Part shown: positions 62,883 to 64,000 of the stretch, piece after piece
How the letters are laid out: the number at the start of each line of letters is the position of its first letter
How positions within the stretch are numbered: position 1 is the first letter of the stretch
From: CAZPUS01 sp964589825
Lineage (GTDB): Bacteria; Fibrobacterota; Chitinivibrionia; Chitinivibrionales; WJKA01
Reading direction: 5' to 3'
DNA length: 64,000 nt
NCBI GenBank assembly: GCA_964589825.1
Contig: CAZPUS010000015.1
Coordinates: forward strand, 4,734 to 68,733
Notes under the pieces: model-generated
What the model saw: only the letters and a program-made list of their open reading frames with translations
Databases searched by the model: none
Told to the model about the DNA's origin: nothing
Program-made: the position numbers and the translations under genes

Positions 62883-64000
62883 ATGAAAAAAATCGAATCG
62901 ATAACTGATGTGGTTTCATGGAGATTGTGTACCGGTTGTGGCGTCTGTGTTGCGATGTGTCCGGAGCATAAGATCAAAATGGTGCATGTAGAATCGCAGG
63001 GGAATCGTCCAATTCTGGATGACGATAACTGCGGTGATTGTCGTATCTGCCTTGATGCCTGTCCTGGTATGGGGTATCAGCAACATAACGTAGCGACCAA
63101 TGAAACAGCTGTTTCACTGTACCGGACTTGGGGGCCGATTCGTGAAATATATGAAGGCTTCGCCTGTGATCCGCAATTGCGTCATAAAGGCTCTTCCGGT
63201 GGACTGGTAAGTGCATTAACGCTTTATGGTCTTGAAAAAGGCGGTTATTCGGGGGCAATTCAGACAACAATGGATCCGGATAGTCCGACACAAAACAAAT
63301 CTATCTATTCCACAAGTCGCAGTGACGTAGTGGCAGCCACAGGATCGAGATACTCGCCGTCTTCGCCGGGCGAGATTCTTTCACGGGTAAATACTACTGA
63401 AGGCAAAACTATTTTTACCGGTAAACCGTGTGATATCGCCGGCCTGAGGAAAAGCTGCACGCTGAATCCGACACTGGATGAAAAAACAGGCATCGCCCTG
63501 GGTATTTTTTGCGCGGGGACTCCACCAGCAGATGCGACAAAAAAGTGGATCCAAAAGATTTCGGATACTTCTATCGATGATCTTCTGTCTTTGAGATACA
63601 GAGGGAACGGGTGGCCGGGCTTATCTACTGTAAGGACAAAAGATAATAGGGAGTATACAAAGACATATGATGAATGCTGGTCTTTTCTTCAGCAGTTCAG
63701 ACCGTATCGCTGTTATTTATGTCCTGACGGAACAAGTGAATGCGCTGATATTTCCTGCGGAGATCCATGGTACAGGGAAAGAACCGATAACGAAGAGGGG
63801 TATTCTCTTGTTCTTGTCAGAACAGAAAAAGGTGCTGATTTTCTTAGGAAGGCCCTGACCAATGGGTATGTAAACGTTATCCCTGTAAGTGAAAGCGCAT
63901 TGTGGAATTCGCAGAAAGGAATGCCGAATAACCGTGGTGCCTTATGGGGCTGGTCGACTTCTATGTGGGCTTGTGGTCTGGAGACACCGGTGTATAGGGG
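62883..64000 (+). CDS. Coenzyme F420 hydrogenase/dehydrogenase beta-subunit (FrhB) family protein, 3' partial
   Basis: The frame opens at ATG 62883 (AAGGGA just before it) and runs off the window end after 372 codons with no stop. Two [4Fe-4S] motifs, CTGCGVCVAMCP (about 17-28) and CGDCRICLDACP (about 51-62), precede the FrhB N- and C-domains, with HKGSSGGLVSAL (about 100-111), FTGKPCDIAGLR (about 179-190) and a Cys-rich CYLCPD segment. FrhB proteins pass electrons through flavin and Fe-S; those paired with pyruvyl transferases in capsule loci have no agreed role, with a redox step on a sugar as one possibility. Confidence 0.9.
   Translation, partial: MKKIESITDVVSWRLCTGCGVCVAMCPEHKIKMVHVESQGNRPILDDDNCGDCRICLDACPGMGYQQHNVATNETAVSLYRTWGPIREIYEGFACDPQLRHKGSSGGLVSALTLYGLEKGGYSGAIQTTMDPDSPTQNKSIYSTSRSDVVAATGSRYSPSSPGEILSRVNTTEGKTIFTGKPCDIAGLRKSCTLNPTLDEKTGIALGIFCAGTPPADATKKWIQKISDTSIDDLLSLRYRGNGWPGLSTVRTKDNREYTKTYDECWSFLQQFRPYRCYLCPDGTSECADISCGDPWYRERTDNEEGYSLVLVRTEKGADFLRKALTNGYVNVIPVSESALWNSQKGMPNNRGALWGWSTSMWACGLETPVYR

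Noticed and set aside
1..64000. tRNA, rRNA, riboswitch, CRISPR or insertion-sequence genes
   Set aside because: I looked in the intergenic spaces for these and saw no cloverleaf arms, conserved riboswitch cores, regularly spaced repeats or transposase motifs. A covariance-model search could still find a structured RNA I missed.

Overview
The window (64 kb, about 48% GC by eye, one 100-N gap) looks like a metagenome-derived scaffold from a Gram-negative member of the FCB group, most likely Fibrobacterota (Chitinivibrionia-like). The evidence is a TonB receptor, lipoproteins, a LPS/EPS-type locus, and very large secreted proteins that end in a PNPF...GxxVxSGxYFxK..xxxxKxxxIK tail of the Por-secretion/FlgD-Ig kind. 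No rRNA, tRNA, CRISPR array or transposase was seen, so the taxonomic placement is inference.

Region 1 (1-9273) is a carbohydrate-processing block. On the + strand are a fumarate-reductase-like FAD oxidoreductase (5' end outside the window) and a Gfo/Idh/MocA oxidoreductase. Facing them, on the - strand, a GH4 glycosidase, a PfkB sugar kinase and a GH65 disaccharide phosphorylase are read in series into a clear terminator. Two small orphan genes lie between, one with its own terminator. Region 2 (9320-12813) holds an MscS channel translationally coupled to a secreted propeller-like protein, a secreted SGNH hydrolase and a cysteine-containing cupin.

Region 3 (12912-18925) is a metal-uptake block: a 27-bp near-perfect palindrome (probable metalloregulator operator), a TonB-dependent receptor, the assembly gap, a Znu/Mnt-type ABC transporter (binding protein, ATPase, permease) and a methyltransferase, the last four overlapping. 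A DUF2391-like membrane protein converges on it.

Region 4 (19009-34397) starts with a consensus -35/-10 promoter and encodes a 2708-residue multidomain secreted protein (beta-helix, seven FG-GAP repeats, alternating FN3 repeats), a FecR-domain protein with an Asp-Thr linker, and a 1514-residue secreted protein. The two giants share a long C-terminal module.

Region 5 (34561-45307) has a small membrane-anchored FMN-binding protein, a complete peptide ABC transporter (binding protein, oppB with a large insertion, oppC, oppD, oppF), a polytopic membrane protein and a second, lipoprotein-type peptide-binding protein. Region 6 (46107-64000, all + strand, tightly packed) is an exopolysaccharide or O-antigen locus. 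It contains a TPR lipoprotein, a standalone degenerate GGDEF-like protein, a sugar phosphotransferase with the same domain fused at its N terminus, WlbA-B-C-type amino-sugar enzymes, a small membrane protein, a FemAB-like protein, a CE4 deacetylase, a Wzy-like polymerase, GT4, a GT2-CE4 fusion, a Wzx flippase, a pyruvyl transferase and an FrhB-family Fe-S protein cut by the window end.

A dispersed intergenic repeat of about 100-150 bp with a conserved hairpin occurs at least five times, always in the same orientation. One copy coincides with the assembly gap, whose two flanks are an identical 55-mer.
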